Below are positions 9,315 to 18,110 of a DNA stretch of 27,109 nt, piece after piece. Both the position numbers and the translations under genes were made by a program. The notes under the pieces are model-generated. The model ran no database searches. It saw nothing but the letters and a program-made list of their open reading frames with translations, and was not told where the DNA came from. Origin of the DNA: Burkholderiales bacterium (GTDB lineage: Bacteria > Pseudomonadota > Gammaproteobacteria > Burkholderiales > Burkholderiaceae_C); NCBI GenBank assembly GCA_025352345.1, contig JANXTP010000419.1:1-27109 (forward strand), in the 5' to 3' direction. The stretch's first letter is position 1. Every line of letters begins with the position of its first letter.

Positions 9315-10244
9315 TCAGCGCTTCGACAGGCCGAGCTTGTCGAGCAGACCGTTGAGCTCGTCGAGTGAACCGAACGAAATCGCCACTTCGCCCTGCTCGC
9401 CGCGCGCAGTGCGCTTCTTCACACGCACTTCGACACGCGCGGTCAGCACATCGGAGAGCTCCTGCTCGATGCGCAGCAGATCGCGTGATTTGGCAGCGGT
9501 TGCGCGCTCGGCAAGCTTGTGCCTGCCATTGTCGTCAGCGCGCGCGACGAGCCGTTCGGCTTCGCGCACGCTGAGCTTCTTCGCGACGATCTCCCCCGCG
9601 GTCAGGATCTGCCGGGCGCCGTCGAGCGAGAGCAGCGCACGCGCGTGGCCCATGTCGAGGTCGCCGGCCATCAGCAACTGCTGCACCGGTTCGACCAGGT
9701 TCAACAAGCGCAGCAGGTTGCTGGCAGCGCTGCGCGAGCGACCCACCGCCTGCGCGGCCCGCTCGTGGGTCATGCCGAATTCCTCGGTGAGTCGCTTCAG
9801 GCCTTGCGCTTCTTCGAGCGGATTCAGGTCTTCGCGCTGGATGTTCTCGATCAGCGACATCGCGGCGGCGGCCTCGTCGGGCACATCCCTGACCAGCACC
9901 GGCACTTCGTCCAGGCCAGCCAGCTTCGCCGCTCGAGCGCGGCGTTCGCCGGCGATGATTTCGTAGTGCGGGGCGGCGGGCGATGCGTCGTCCAGAAGGT
10001 CGTGCACGCGGCGCACCAGGATCGGCTGCATGATCCCCTGCGCCTTGATGCTTTCGGCCAGCTCGTACAGCGAGCCCTCGTCCATCCGCGTGCGCGGCTG
10101 GTATTTGCCCGGCCGCAGCTGCGCGAGCTTCAGACTGCGCGGGGCGCTCGCATCAGCAGCCGGTGCGTCGGTGGGCTCTTTGACACGGGGGCCGAGCAGC
10201 GCTTCGAGGCCGAGGCCTAAGCCTTTGGGTTTCTTGGTGACCAT
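9315..10244 (-). CDS. parB: Chromosome partitioning protein ParB (Spo0J family)
   Basis: A 309-residue parS-binding CTPase that loads at parS and spreads to organise the origin region. It starts with the usual basic KKPKGLGLGLEALLG, which contacts ParA. The N-terminal CTP-binding region has GERRARAAKLAGL from about 99 and ENIQREDLNP at 133-142. The helix-turn-helix is at 157-180 (GMTHERAAQAVGRSRSAASN), and a C-terminal dimerisation segment ends the protein. Perfect parS palindromes lie about 3.6-3.8 kb away inside mnmG. Unusually, parA is not immediately upstream: a hydrolase gene and the oppositely oriented argC lie between. Confidence 0.96.
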   Translation of the reverse strand: MVTKKPKGLGLGLEALLGPRVKEPTDAPAADASAPRSLKLAQLRPGKYQPRTRMDEGSLYELAESIKAQGIMQPILVRRVHDLLDDASPAAPHYEIIAGERRARAAKLAGLDEVPVLVRDVPDEAAAAMSLIENIQREDLNPLEEAQGLKRLTEEFGMTHERAAQAVGRSRSAASNLLRLLNLVEPVQQLLMAGDLDMGHARALLSLDGARQILTAGEIVAKKLSVREAERLVARADDNGRHKLAERATAAKSRDLLRIEQELSDVLTARVEVRVKKRTARGEQGEVAISFGSLDELNGLLDKLGLSKR

Positions 10245-10299
10245 CGACAGATTGTCCGGTATCGCGCTGATCTGGCCGTAGCGATCAGCGCACGCCGCG

Positions 10300-10842
10300 T
10301 CAAGCCAGCGCCTTCAGCAAGGCATGGCCTGCATCCCAATCGCCGAGCCCCGAGTCGCCGTTGAGGTGCCCGAATGCCCCGAGCAGGCACCAGTCACTGC
10401 CCCAGTCGGCCGCGAGCGCGGCGGCCTCCACCAGGCTGCACCAAGGATCATCGCGGCTGGCGACCAGCAGACTCGGAAACACCAGCCGCTGGCGCACGAC
10501 CGGGCGCCAGTTGTAGAGGTTTGGCGGTGCGTCTGCACGCTGCGGATCGGACGGCGCCACCAGCAAGGCGGCACGGACGCGCGCGGCATGCTGCGTGTGC
10601 GCCGCCCAGGCCGTCACCAGATGACAGCCCAGGCTGTGCGCGACCAGAACGGCGGGGGTCTCGTCTTCAAGCAAGACCTCGTCCAGCCGCGCCATCCAGT
10701 CGCCGCGGCGCGGCCACAGCCAATCGTCTTGCTCGACACGGCGGTAGCCATGCAGCGCCTCCCAGCGGCTTTGCCAGTGGGTGGGACCGGAGTCCTGCCA
10801 GCCGGGCAGCAGCAGCACGCGGGATTGGGGGCCTTCGGTCAT
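10300..10842 (-). CDS. RBBP9/YdeN-family alpha/beta hydrolase
   Basis: A small serine hydrolase of 180 residues. LLPGWQDSGPTHWQSRWE near the N-terminus is typical of the RBBP9/YdeN family. AHSLGCH has the nucleophile serine in its elbow, SRDDPWC has the acidic residue, and FGHLNGDSG has the histidine. The substrate is unknown. It lies upstream of parB on the same strand with a 55-base gap; a hydrolase of this family next to parB occurs in other Burkholderiales, as I recall. It diverges from argC across about 77 bases. Confidence 0.88.
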   Translation of the reverse strand: MTEGPQSRVLLLPGWQDSGPTHWQSRWEALHGYRRVEQDDWLWPRRGDWMARLDEVLLEDETPAVLVAHSLGCHLVTAWAAHTQHAARVRAALLVAPSDPQRADAPPNLYNWRPVVRQRLVFPSLLVASRDDPWCSLVEAAALAADWGSDWCLLGAFGHLNGDSGLGDWDAGHALLKALA

Positions 10843-10919
10843 GCCGTGGGCCGTGGTGGGGACCGCAGCGGATTCATCGTGCTCGCTTATCCTCGCCGCT
10901 CAATCTTTGGGAGCGCTGC

Positions 10920-11888
10920 ATGAAACACCGTGTGTTCGTCGATGGCCAAGAGGGCACGACCGGCCTGCGCATCCACGAGTATCTCGCGCAGCGAGACGAC
11001 ATCGAGGTGCTGCGTATCGACCCGGAGCGGCGCAAGGACGCCGCCGAACGCGCGCGCTTGCTGAACGCGGCCGACGTGGCCTTCCTGTGCCTGCCCGATG
11101 CGGCGTCGCGCGAAGCAGCCGCGCTGGTCACCAACCCCACCACGTGCCTGATCGACGCCAGTACCGCGCACCGCACCGCGCCGGGCTGGGCCTTTGGCCT
11201 GCCCGAGCTGGCGCCGGGGCAACGCGCAGCCATCCGCGCGAGCAAACGCATCGCGAACCCTGGCTGCCACGCGAGCGCCTTCATTCTGTTGTTGCGGCCG
11301 CTGGTCGACGCTGGGCTGATCCCCGCCATCACACCCGTGACTGCGACCTCGATCACCGGCTACTCGGGCGGCGGCAAAAGCATGATTCGTGACTACGAAG
11401 CCGCGCTGACACCCGGCGGCGCATCGCCCGCACCGAACGCCCCGCTGGCGGCGCCGCGCCCTTACGCGCTGACGCTGGCACACAAGCACCTTCCGGAGAT
11501 GAAAACCCACACCGGCTTGGCATCGCCGCCCGTCTTCATGCCAATCGTCGGCCCGTTCTACAAGGGCTTAGCCGTCAGTGTGCCCTTACATCTTTCGCAG
11601 CTGGATGGCGTGGCGAACGCTGCCACTCTGCACGCGGCGCTGCTGCAGCGCTATGCGGGCGAGCGATTCATCCGCGTGATGCCACTGTGTGACGAGGCCA
11701 CGTTGGCAGGCGGATTCTTCGATGTGCAAGGCTGCAACGACACGAACCGGGTCGATCTGTTCGTGTTCGCCAGCGACACCCAGGTGATGCTGATGGCGCG
11801 ACTGGACAACCTCGGCAAGGGCGCCAGCGGTGCGGCGGTGCAGGCCATGAATGTGCACCTCGGCATCGACGAGAGCGTGGGTCTTTGA
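10920..11888 (+). CDS. argC: N-acetyl-gamma-glutamyl-phosphate reductase, type 2
   Basis: Reduces N-acetylglutamyl 5-phosphate to the semialdehyde with NADPH, the third step of arginine synthesis. The ATG at 10920 is preceded by GGGAG at a six-base distance and gives 322 residues, the length of the short type 2 enzymes. The frame stays open 182 codons further upstream, but that part is antisense to the hydrolase and not real. VFVDGQEGTTGLRIHEYL is the nucleotide-binding start, Cys116 in NPGCHASAF is the catalytic cysteine, and SITGYSGGGKSMI and HKHLPEMKTHTGL are conserved. It is the only rightward gene inside the leftward mnmG-rsmG-parA-parB block. Confidence 0.95.
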   Translation: MKHRVFVDGQEGTTGLRIHEYLAQRDDIEVLRIDPERRKDAAERARLLNAADVAFLCLPDAASREAAALVTNPTTCLIDASTAHRTAPGWAFGLPELAPGQRAAIRASKRIANPGCHASAFILLLRPLVDAGLIPAITPVTATSITGYSGGGKSMIRDYEAALTPGGASPAPNAPLAAPRPYALTLAHKHLPEMKTHTGLASPPVFMPIVGPFYKGLAVSVPLHLSQLDGVANAATLHAALLQRYAGERFIRVMPLCDEATLAGGFFDVQGCNDTNRVDLFVFASDTQVMLMARLDNLGKGASGAAVQAMNVHLGIDESVGL

Positions 11889-11893
11889 CCCAC
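11877..11893. terminator. Hairpin between convergent argC and parA
   Basis: GTGGGTC-TTT-GACCCAC is a perfect seven-pair, GC-rich stem with a three-base loop that overlaps the argC stop codon. It lies where two converging transcripts meet. There is no T-run on either strand, so terminator function is only plausible. Confidence 0.4.
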
Positions 11894-11924
11894 ACCAAGC
11901 CATCGCCTGGTCGAAAGCAATCAC

Positions 11925-12695
11925 TCACATCGAATCGATGCGGCTGACCATTTCCTGGGCGAAGGCCACAAAAGCCTGAGCGCCCTTGGACGCTGGATCG
12001 AAGACGACGCCGGGCAGCCCGTAGCTCGGTGCTTCGGCCAGCCGCACATTGCGCGGGATCACGGTGTCGAATACCTTGTTGCCGAAGTGCGATTTGAGCT
12101 GCTCGCTGACTTGCTGCTGCAGCGTGATACGCGGGTCGAACATCACCCGCAGCAGGCCGATGATCTGCAGCGCGGGGTTCAGGTTGGCATGCACCTGCTT
12201 GATGGTGTTCACCAGGTCCGACAAGCCTTCCAGTGCGAAGTACTCGCACTGCATCGGCACGATCACGCCATGCGCGCTGCACAGCCCATTCAGCGTCAAC
12301 ATGCTGAGCGAGGGCGGACAGTCGATCAGCACGAAGTCGTACTCGGCATCCACTGCGGCCAGCGCCGTCTTCAGTCGCTGATCGCGCCGTTCCAGCTCGA
12401 CCAACTCCACCTCCGCACCGGCCAGTTCGCGGTTGGCACCAACGACGTCGTAGCCCACCGCCGCCTTGCGCTGGCGAACTTCAGCGATCGATGCGTTTTC
12501 GAGCAGAACGTCGTACACCGTCAGTTCGAGCGTGCGCTTGTCGATGCCTGAGCCCATCGTGGCATTGCCCTGCGGGTCGAGATCGACCACCAGCACGCGC
12601 TGGCCCACTTTGCTCAGGCCGGCGGCCAGGTTCACCGTTGTCGTCGTCTTGCCGACTCCGCCCTTTTGATTGGCAACGCAAAAGATTCGGGCCAT
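11925..12695 (-). CDS. parA: Chromosome partitioning ATPase ParA (Soj family)
   Basis: A 256-residue deviant-Walker ATPase that binds DNA non-specifically and moves ParB-parS complexes. KGGVGKTT at 11-18 is the Walker A with the signature lysine, DLDPQGN at 38-44 follows, and DCPPS at 125-129 is Walker B. I prefer the ATG at 12695, which starts MARIFCVANQKGG as in chromosomal ParA proteins, over a GTG 12 codons upstream; neither has a clear ribosome site. It follows rsmG after about 108 bases. The next gene downstream is argC in the opposite direction, so parA and parB cannot share an uninterrupted short operon. Confidence 0.95.
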   Translation of the reverse strand: MARIFCVANQKGGVGKTTTTVNLAAGLSKVGQRVLVVDLDPQGNATMGSGIDKRTLELTVYDVLLENASIAEVRQRKAAVGYDVVGANRELAGAEVELVELERRDQRLKTALAAVDAEYDFVLIDCPPSLSMLTLNGLCSAHGVIVPMQCEYFALEGLSDLVNTIKQVHANLNPALQIIGLLRVMFDPRITLQQQVSEQLKSHFGNKVFDTVIPRNVRLAEAPSYGLPGVVFDPASKGAQAFVAFAQEMVSRIDSM

Positions 12696-12803
12696 GGGCA
12701 AGGTGGGTTCGGTAGCGGAGTCGGGGAGCACACAGCCCGGACCGAAAATCGCTCTTCCCAGGTGCGGACGGGGTGACCGATTATAGGAAGCTGGCTTGGT
12801 GGA

Positions 12804-13511
12804 TCAGGCCTGATTCGAGGCCTTCGGGCGCATCCAGACCAAGCAGCGCTCGGCATTCAAGCCGGGAACCGACAGTGGTTCCACGTGAAACACCTCGATG
12901 TCGTCGGGCAGCGCTGACAGCTCGTCCGCCGGCGTCTTGCCTTTCATCGTCATCCAGACGCCATGCGGCGCGAGCGACGCACGACTGAGCCGGGTGAAAT
13001 CGACCAGCGACGCAAACGCCCGGGACGCGATGACATCGAACGGCTCGCCCTTCAGCGCCTCGACGCGGGCATGCTCGGCACCGAGGTTGCGCAAGCCCAG
13101 TTCAACAGCCACCTGGCGGATGAACGCCGCCTTCTTGCCAACAGTGTCGACACACACCAACTGCCAGTGCGGGAACATCAGCGCCAGCACCACACCGGGC
13201 AAACCGCCACCGCTGCCGACATCGAGCACGCGCAGCGAACGAGTGGCGCTGCTGCCTGAATCACCTACGGCCGACGAACCGAGCTGCCGCGCCATCGGCT
13301 CGGCCACCGCCAAGCAATCAGCCAAGTGCTGCCGCAACATGTCCTGCGGATCACGCACGGCCGTCAGGTTGTAAGTGGCGTTCCAGCGCTGCAGCAGGTC
13401 GAGATAGCCCAGCAGGCGGGTGACAAGCTCCGAGCTTGCCGGGAGGCCCAGTTCAGCAACAACCTCGGTCAGTGGACCGCGCAGCGGGTGGATCGCGCGC
13501 TCAGGCGGCAT
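12804..13511 (-). CDS. rsmG: 16S rRNA (guanine527-N7)-methyltransferase RsmG (GidB)
   Basis: Methylates G527 of 16S rRNA using S-adenosylmethionine; loss usually gives low-level streptomycin resistance. The SAM-binding motif DVGSGGGLPG is at 97-106, RWNATYNLTAVRDP at 42-54, and IASRAFASL follows later. A Ser/Gly-rich insert (about 79-91) sits before the SAM motif. The ATG at 13511 gives 235 residues and overlaps the mnmG end by 11 bases; a TTG further upstream is less likely. A one-mismatch parS-like site lies inside the coding region near the C-terminus. Confidence 0.95.
   Translation of the reverse strand: MPPERAIHPLRGPLTEVVAELGLPASSELVTRLLGYLDLLQRWNATYNLTAVRDPQDMLRQHLADCLAVAEPMARQLGSSAVGDSGSSATRSLRVLDVGSGGGLPGVVLALMFPHWQLVCVDTVGKKAAFIRQVAVELGLRNLGAEHARVEALKGEPFDVIASRAFASLVDFTRLSRASLAPHGVWMTMKGKTPADELSALPDDIEVFHVEPLSVPGLNAERCLVWMRPKASNQA
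12878..12891. promoter_or_regulatory. Degenerate parS site within rsmG
   Basis: GTTCCACGTGAAAC differs by one base from the parS core GTTTCACGTGAAAC. It lies in the 3' part of rsmG, about 0.95-1.1 kb from two perfect sites. ParB may bind it more weakly. Codon constraint alone is unlikely to produce such a match near two perfect copies. Confidence 0.75.
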
Positions 13512-15483
13512 GGGCCAAATCGGCAAACCCCGCGAACCGCCCTTTCTTCAGATGCACCAGCAGCAAGGACACAGCGGCGGGGGTGACACCCGACATCCGC
13601 GAGGCCTGGCCGAGGGTTTCTGGCCGATGGCGATTCAGCGTCTGCCGCACCTCGTAGCTGAGTGCCGACACCTGCGCGTAGTCCAGATCGGCCGGCAAAG
13701 CCAGATGCTCATAGCGCGCAGCCCGCTCGACCTCGTCGTTCTGCTTGACGATGTAGCCGGCGTACTTGGCGCTGATTTCGATCTGCTCGATCACCGCGTC
13801 GGCCAGCGTCGCACCCAGCTCAGCCTGCAAGGTTTCACGTGAAACCACCGCCTCCGGACTGGCGATGGTGGCCACGGCGCTCAGCACATCGTGGTTGACC
13901 TCGGGGCGGCGCAGCAGGTCCATCAGGCTGTATTCATGCTCCAACGGCTTGCCCAGCAAACGCTCGGCATCAGCAGCGGGCAACGTCTGCGGCCGCACCC
14001 AGGTGGCCTTCAAGCGCTGTGTTTCACGTGAAACCGCTTCGCGCTTGCGGCTGAACGCCGTCCAGCGTGCGTCGTCGACCAGGCCCAGCCGGCGGCCGTG
14101 TTCGGTGAGGCGCGCATCGGCGTTGTCTTCGCGCAGCTGCAGCCGGAACTCGGCGCGGCTGGTGAACATGCGATAGGGCTCGGTCACGCCCTTGGTGATC
14201 AGGTCGTCGACCAGCACGCCCAGATACGCCTCGTTGCGGCCCGGCGCCCAGGCCGGTTGTTCACGCACCTGCAAAGCGGCGTTCAAACCGGCGAACAGGC
14301 CCTGCGCGGCCGCTTCCTCGTAGCCGGTCGTACCGTTGATCTGCCCAGCGAAGAACAGGCCGTGGATCGACTTGGTCTCGAAGCTGGCCTTCAGCGCGCG
14401 CGGATCGAAGTAGTCGTACTCGATCGCATAGCCCGGCCGCAGGATGTGCGCCTGCTCCAGGCCGACCATTGAGTGCACCGCAGCCAGCTGGATGTCGAAC
14501 GGCAGTGAGGTCGAAATGCCGTTGGGATAGAACTCGTGCGTCGTCAGCCCCTCGGGCTCCAGATAGATCTGATGCGAGGTCTTGTCGGCGAAGCGATTGA
14601 CCTTGTCCTCGATGCTCGGGCAGTAGCGCGGCCCGACGCCTTCGATCACGCCGGTGAACATCGGGCTGCGGCCGAAGCCCGAGCGGATGATCTCGTGCGT
14701 GCGCTCGTTGGTGTGGGTGATCCAGCACGGCACCTGCCGCGGGTGCTGCGATGCATCGCCGAGGTAGCTGAACACCGGCATTGGCGTCTCAGGTGCGGCA
14801 CCATCTGGCCCCGGAACGCCGTCGCCATGCTGCGGTATCAGCCGGCTGAAATCGATGCTGCGGCCATCGATGCGAGGCGGGGTGCCGGTCTTCAGGCGGC
14901 CCTGCGGCAGCTTCAACTCCTTCAGTCGTGACGACAAGGTGATCGCTGGTGGGTCACCCGCGCGCCCTGCCGCATGGCTGTCCAGGCCCACATGCACCTT
15001 GCCGTTCAGGAAGGTGCCGGCCGTCAACACCACAGCCCGCGACTTGAAGCGAACGCCCACTTGCGTGACAACGCCCGCCACAGCATCACATTCGATGATC
15101 AGGTCATCACAGGCCCCTTGGAACAGCCACAGGTTCTGCTGGTTTTCGAGCCGGCGCCGGATCGCCGCGCGGTACAGCACGCGATCGGCCTGGGCGCGGG
15201 TCGCGCGCACGGCCGGCCCCTTCGAGCCGTTCAGAATGCGGAACTGGATGCCGGCCTCGTCGGTTGCCGCAGCCATCGCCCCGCCCAGTGCATCGATCTC
15301 CTTGACCAGGTGCCCTTTGCCGATACCGCCGATCGACGGGTTGCAGCTCATCTGGCCCAGCGTTTCGATGTTGTGCGTCAGCAGCAGCGTGGCGCAACCC
15401 AGCCGCGCCGACGCCAGCGCCGCCTCGGTGCCAGCATGCCCGCCACCGATCACAATAACGTCGAAAACTTGAGGGAACCACAT
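13501..15483 (-). CDS. mnmG: tRNA uridine-5-carboxymethylaminomethyl synthesis enzyme MnmG (GidA)
   Basis: A FAD- and folate-dependent enzyme that, with MnmE, adds the carboxymethylaminomethyl group to the wobble uridine of several tRNAs. The 660-residue length is slightly above the usual 625-635. The dinucleotide-binding motif is at 13-18 (GGGHAG), followed by CNPSIGGIGKGHLVKEIDALGG, GLKTGTPPRIDG-like LKTGTPPRIDGRSID, GPRYCPSIEDK and NGTTGYEEAAAQGL. It is the first gene of the leftward gid/par series and ends with a short overlap onto rsmG. Two perfect parS palindromes lie within its coding sequence, as in several bacteria with an origin-proximal gid locus. Confidence 0.97.
   Translation of the reverse strand: MWFPQVFDVIVIGGGHAGTEAALASARLGCATLLLTHNIETLGQMSCNPSIGGIGKGHLVKEIDALGGAMAAATDEAGIQFRILNGSKGPAVRATRAQADRVLYRAAIRRRLENQQNLWLFQGACDDLIIECDAVAGVVTQVGVRFKSRAVVLTAGTFLNGKVHVGLDSHAAGRAGDPPAITLSSRLKELKLPQGRLKTGTPPRIDGRSIDFSRLIPQHGDGVPGPDGAAPETPMPVFSYLGDASQHPRQVPCWITHTNERTHEIIRSGFGRSPMFTGVIEGVGPRYCPSIEDKVNRFADKTSHQIYLEPEGLTTHEFYPNGISTSLPFDIQLAAVHSMVGLEQAHILRPGYAIEYDYFDPRALKASFETKSIHGLFFAGQINGTTGYEEAAAQGLFAGLNAALQVREQPAWAPGRNEAYLGVLVDDLITKGVTEPYRMFTSRAEFRLQLREDNADARLTEHGRRLGLVDDARWTAFSRKREAVSRETQRLKATWVRPQTLPAADAERLLGKPLEHEYSLMDLLRRPEVNHDVLSAVATIASPEAVVSRETLQAELGATLADAVIEQIEISAKYAGYIVKQNDEVERAARYEHLALPADLDYAQVSALSYEVRQTLNRHRPETLGQASRMSGVTPAAVSLLLVHLKKGRFAGFADLAHAA
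13832..13845. promoter_or_regulatory. parS site (perfect) within mnmG
   Basis: GTTTCACGTGAAAC, flanked to give the perfect 16-bp palindrome GGTTTCACGTGAAACC at 13831-13846. It is the universal core bound by Spo0J/ParB proteins, and a ParB gene lies about 3.6 kb away. Confidence 0.93.
14021..14034. promoter_or_regulatory. parS site (perfect) within mnmG
   Basis: A second exact GTTTCACGTGAAAC, with context TGTTTCACGTGAAACC at 14020-14035, 189 bases from the first perfect site. Together with the variant in rsmG it forms a cluster of three sites in about 1.2 kb. Confidence 0.93.
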
Positions 15484-15512
15484 AGCGCTGCCTGTTTTTT
15501 AAGCAATCTGCG

Positions 15513-15541
15513 ATTGTAGGTAGCAGCCTGCGTGAAGTCAC
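15513..15541 (-). promoter_or_regulatory. Candidate sigma-70 promoter of mnmG
   Basis: On the minus strand GTGACT (15536-15541) and TACAAT (15513-15518) are separated by exactly 17 bases, four and five matches to the -35 and -10 consensus. The -10 element is 29 bases upstream of the mnmG ATG, in the 94-base divergent gap with the YkgJ-type gene. Confidence 0.45.
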
Positions 15542-15577
15542 TCTGCTGCCAGCAACCCTCGAACCCTGACCCATTCA

Positions 15578-15925
15578 ATGCCGCGCTTTGCCACTGTTTT
15601 GCAAGCCGCCAATGCGCCCGCTGCTCAGGCAGTCTGCCGGCCCGGTTGTGGCGCCTGCTGTACGGCGCCGTCGATTTCCAGTTCGATCCCGGGCATGCCG
15701 TTCATCAACGGCCTCGGAAAAGCCACTGGCGTTGCGTGCATCCAGCTGACCGCCGACCTGCGTTGCGCGCTGTTCGGCTTGCCGCAGCGTCCGGCGGTGT
15801 GTGCGTCGCTGAAACCGAGTGCTGAGATGTGCGGCGAGACGCGGGCTGAGGCCATCGCCTGGCTCACCGCGCTGGATCGGGACACCACCCCTGAACCGGC
15901 GTTCGTCGCCCGTCGCGCAGACTGA
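15578..15925 (+). CDS. YkgJ-family cysteine cluster protein
   Basis: A 115-residue protein with the cysteine pattern of the YkgJ/CxxCxxCC family (putative zinc- or iron-chelating domain). CRPGCGACC at 20-28 gives four cysteines; further cysteines lie near 54, 63, 75 and 86. PGMPFINGLGKATGVAC and LPQRPAVCASLKPSAEMCG are typical of the Burkholderiales form. The role is unknown. It diverges from mnmG and converges on the exporter gene, with 19 bases between stop codons. Confidence 0.88.
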   Translation: MPRFATVLQAANAPAAQAVCRPGCGACCTAPSISSSIPGMPFINGLGKATGVACIQLTADLRCALFGLPQRPAVCASLKPSAEMCGETRAEAIAWLTALDRDTTPEPAFVARRAD

Positions 15926-15944
15926 GCGGGTCGCCGTCCGGCCC

Positions 15945-18110
15945 TCAGCGGCCGAACGCCCCGCCCCCCGGCACGCTGCGCAGATCCTGCGCGACCCGCC
16001 CCTCGTGCAGCACGATCACGCGGCTGGCGGTGGCGATCGTCTCCGGCCGGTGCGCCACGATGACGCGCGTCAGGTCGAGTTGGCGAACCGCTTGGTTGAC
16101 CAGCCGCTCGCGGTCGACATCGAGCGCGCTGGTCGCCTCGTCGAGGAACAGGATGCGCGGGCGCTTGTACAGCGCGCGGGCCAGCAGGATGCGCTGCTTC
16201 TGCCCACCCGACACGCTGGTACCCATGTCACCGATCAGCGTGTGAAAGCCCATCGGCATCTCTTCGATTTCCTCGTGGACGGCGGCCAGCCGGGCGCATT
16301 CCTCGGCCCACAAGTGGTCAGGTGTCGCATCGAAGAAGCTGATGTTGTCGATGATCGAGCCGGCGAACAGCTGATCGTCTTGCATCACCGTGCCGATCAT
16401 GTCGCGCCAGGCGCGCGCACCGAGTCGCCCCAGCGGCAAGCCACCGACACGCACCTCACCGGCCTGCGCCTCCAGCGTGCCCAGCATCAGCTTCAGCAGC
16501 GTGGTCTTGCCACAGCCCGAGGGCCCGGCGATGGCCACCGACTCGCCTGGCTCGATGGTCAGGCTCAGCCCGTCGATGACCCATGGCTCACCATCCGAGT
16601 AACGGAAGCGGATGCCGCTGAGCTGGAGTTGGGCGCCGACCTTGTCGACATCGACCGAGGCGACCACGTCGGCCTCGGGCGCGGTCAGCACGATGTCGGC
16701 CAGCCGCTCGCCCTGCAGCTTCAACATCCGCAGCTCGACCAGCTTGTCGATCAGCCCGCTGACGCGCAGCGCGAACTGCTCCTTGTAGGCAAAAAACGCG
16801 AACAGCATGCCGACCGAAAAGCTGCGGTCCAGCACCAGCAGGGCACCGACCCAGATCACGGCCACACGCTCCAGCCCGAACACCAGCTTGTGCGACACCG
16901 CGAACGTCAGATCGAGCTTACGCATCACGATGTGCGCATTCAGCGCATCGACTGCGCGGTTCATGTACTGGCCCTGCCGCTCTTCCTGCCGATTGAACAG
17001 CTTGATTGATTGCACGCCGCGTAGCGACTCGAGAAAGTGAGTGGACACTTTTGCATCGTGCACAATGGATTCTTCGGTCGCATCCCGCAATGGACGGAAG
17101 AACACCCAGCGCAACAGCGCGTACAGGCTCACGCCTGCCAGCGCGATCAGCGTCAACTTGAGGCTGTAGAACGCCATCATCGCGAAGGTCAGCGCCACCA
17201 GCAGGCCATCGAGCACCACCTCGATGAAGCTGGTGGTCAGAGTCTGCTGGATCTGCTGCACCGCGCCGAAGCGCGACATCACGTCGCCGGTGTGGCGTTT
17301 CTCGAACCACACCACCGGCAGCCGCATCAGGTGCGCAAACACGTTCGACAGCCACTGCAGGTTCAGCGTCGCCGACAGGTACAGCACCGCCCACGACCGG
17401 ATCGCACCGGTTGCCACCTGCACCAGCACCAGCAGCGTGAAGCCCAAGCCCAGCGTGACCAACAGGTCGCGGTCGGCGCTGACCAGCACGCTGTCGACCA
17501 CCCACTGCATGAAAAACGGCGACAGCAGCATGAACACTTCCAGCGCCAGCGCGAGCACCATGATCTGCACGAGTGAGCGCTTCAAGCCACTGACCTGGCC
17601 GAGCAACTGCCGCACCGTCACCGACTGACGCTCCACGCGCGGCTGGAATTCGGGGGTCGGTGTCAGCTCCAGCACCACGCCGGTGAAGTGCTTGGACACC
17701 TCGGCCATCGACAGACGACGCACGCCACGCGCCGGGTCGTGCAGCACCGCCTTGCCACCGCGCAACGCGACCAGCACCACAAAGTGGTTCAAATCCCAGT
17801 GCAGCACGCAGGGCAAGTGCAACTGCGGCAGGTGGTCGAGCTCGGCGCGCAGCGCCCGTGAGCTCAGTTGCAACTGGCCCGCGATGCGCGTCAAATCCAT
17901 CATCGTCGCGCCCTTGAGCGACAGCGAGAAACGCTTTCGCAAGGTCGGCAGGTCGGTCTTCAGCCCATGGTGCGTGGCCACCATCGCGAGGCACGCCAGG
18001 CCGCATTCGGCCTCTTCGGTCTGCAGCAGCATCGGGACCTGCGACCTGCTCCACCCCATGCGCAGGGCCGCCAGCGCGGCCACGCCAAGCCCCGGGTCCT
18101 CGGTGCCCAT
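15945..18110 (-). CDS. C39 peptidase-containing ABC exporter (PCAT; double-glycine peptide maturation and export)
   Basis: An inner-membrane ABC transporter that should cleave a leader after Gly-Gly and export the freed peptide. I place the start at ATG 18110, which overlaps the hlyD stop (TGATG), giving 721 residues. The N-terminal C39 peptidase has Gln30 and Cys36 in QTEEAECGLAC, His109 in LNHFVVL and Asp125 in HDPARG, so the catalytic set is intact. A six-helix membrane domain follows (about 165-450), then the ATPase with Walker A GPSGCGKTT, signature SGGQKQR and Walker B ILFLDEATSALD. Its natural substrate is probably the precursor encoded at 19459-19623, the only double-glycine peptide seen nearby. 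No TolC-type outer-membrane channel is in the window. Confidence 0.93.
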   Translation of the reverse strand: MGTEDPGLGVAALAALRMGWSRSQVPMLLQTEEAECGLACLAMVATHHGLKTDLPTLRKRFSLSLKGATMMDLTRIAGQLQLSSRALRAELDHLPQLHLPCVLHWDLNHFVVLVALRGGKAVLHDPARGVRRLSMAEVSKHFTGVVLELTPTPEFQPRVERQSVTVRQLLGQVSGLKRSLVQIMVLALALEVFMLLSPFFMQWVVDSVLVSADRDLLVTLGLGFTLLVLVQVATGAIRSWAVLYLSATLNLQWLSNVFAHLMRLPVVWFEKRHTGDVMSRFGAVQQIQQTLTTSFIEVVLDGLLVALTFAMMAFYSLKLTLIALAGVSLYALLRWVFFRPLRDATEESIVHDAKVSTHFLESLRGVQSIKLFNRQEERQGQYMNRAVDALNAHIVMRKLDLTFAVSHKLVFGLERVAVIWVGALLVLDRSFSVGMLFAFFAYKEQFALRVSGLIDKLVELRMLKLQGERLADIVLTAPEADVVASVDVDKVGAQLQLSGIRFRYSDGEPWVIDGLSLTIEPGESVAIAGPSGCGKTTLLKLMLGTLEAQAGEVRVGGLPLGRLGARAWRDMIGTVMQDDQLFAGSIIDNISFFDATPDHLWAEECARLAAVHEEIEEMPMGFHTLIGDMGTSVSGGQKQRILLARALYKRPRILFLDEATSALDVDRERLVNQAVRQLDLTRVIVAHRPETIATASRVIVLHEGRVAQDLRSVPGGGAFGR

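Noticed and set aside
10374..10919. N-terminal extension of argC by 182 codons
   Set aside because: It is antisense to the hydrolase gene and Arg/Pro/Ala-rich; the ATG at 10920 has a good ribosome site and yields the normal ArgC type 2 length.
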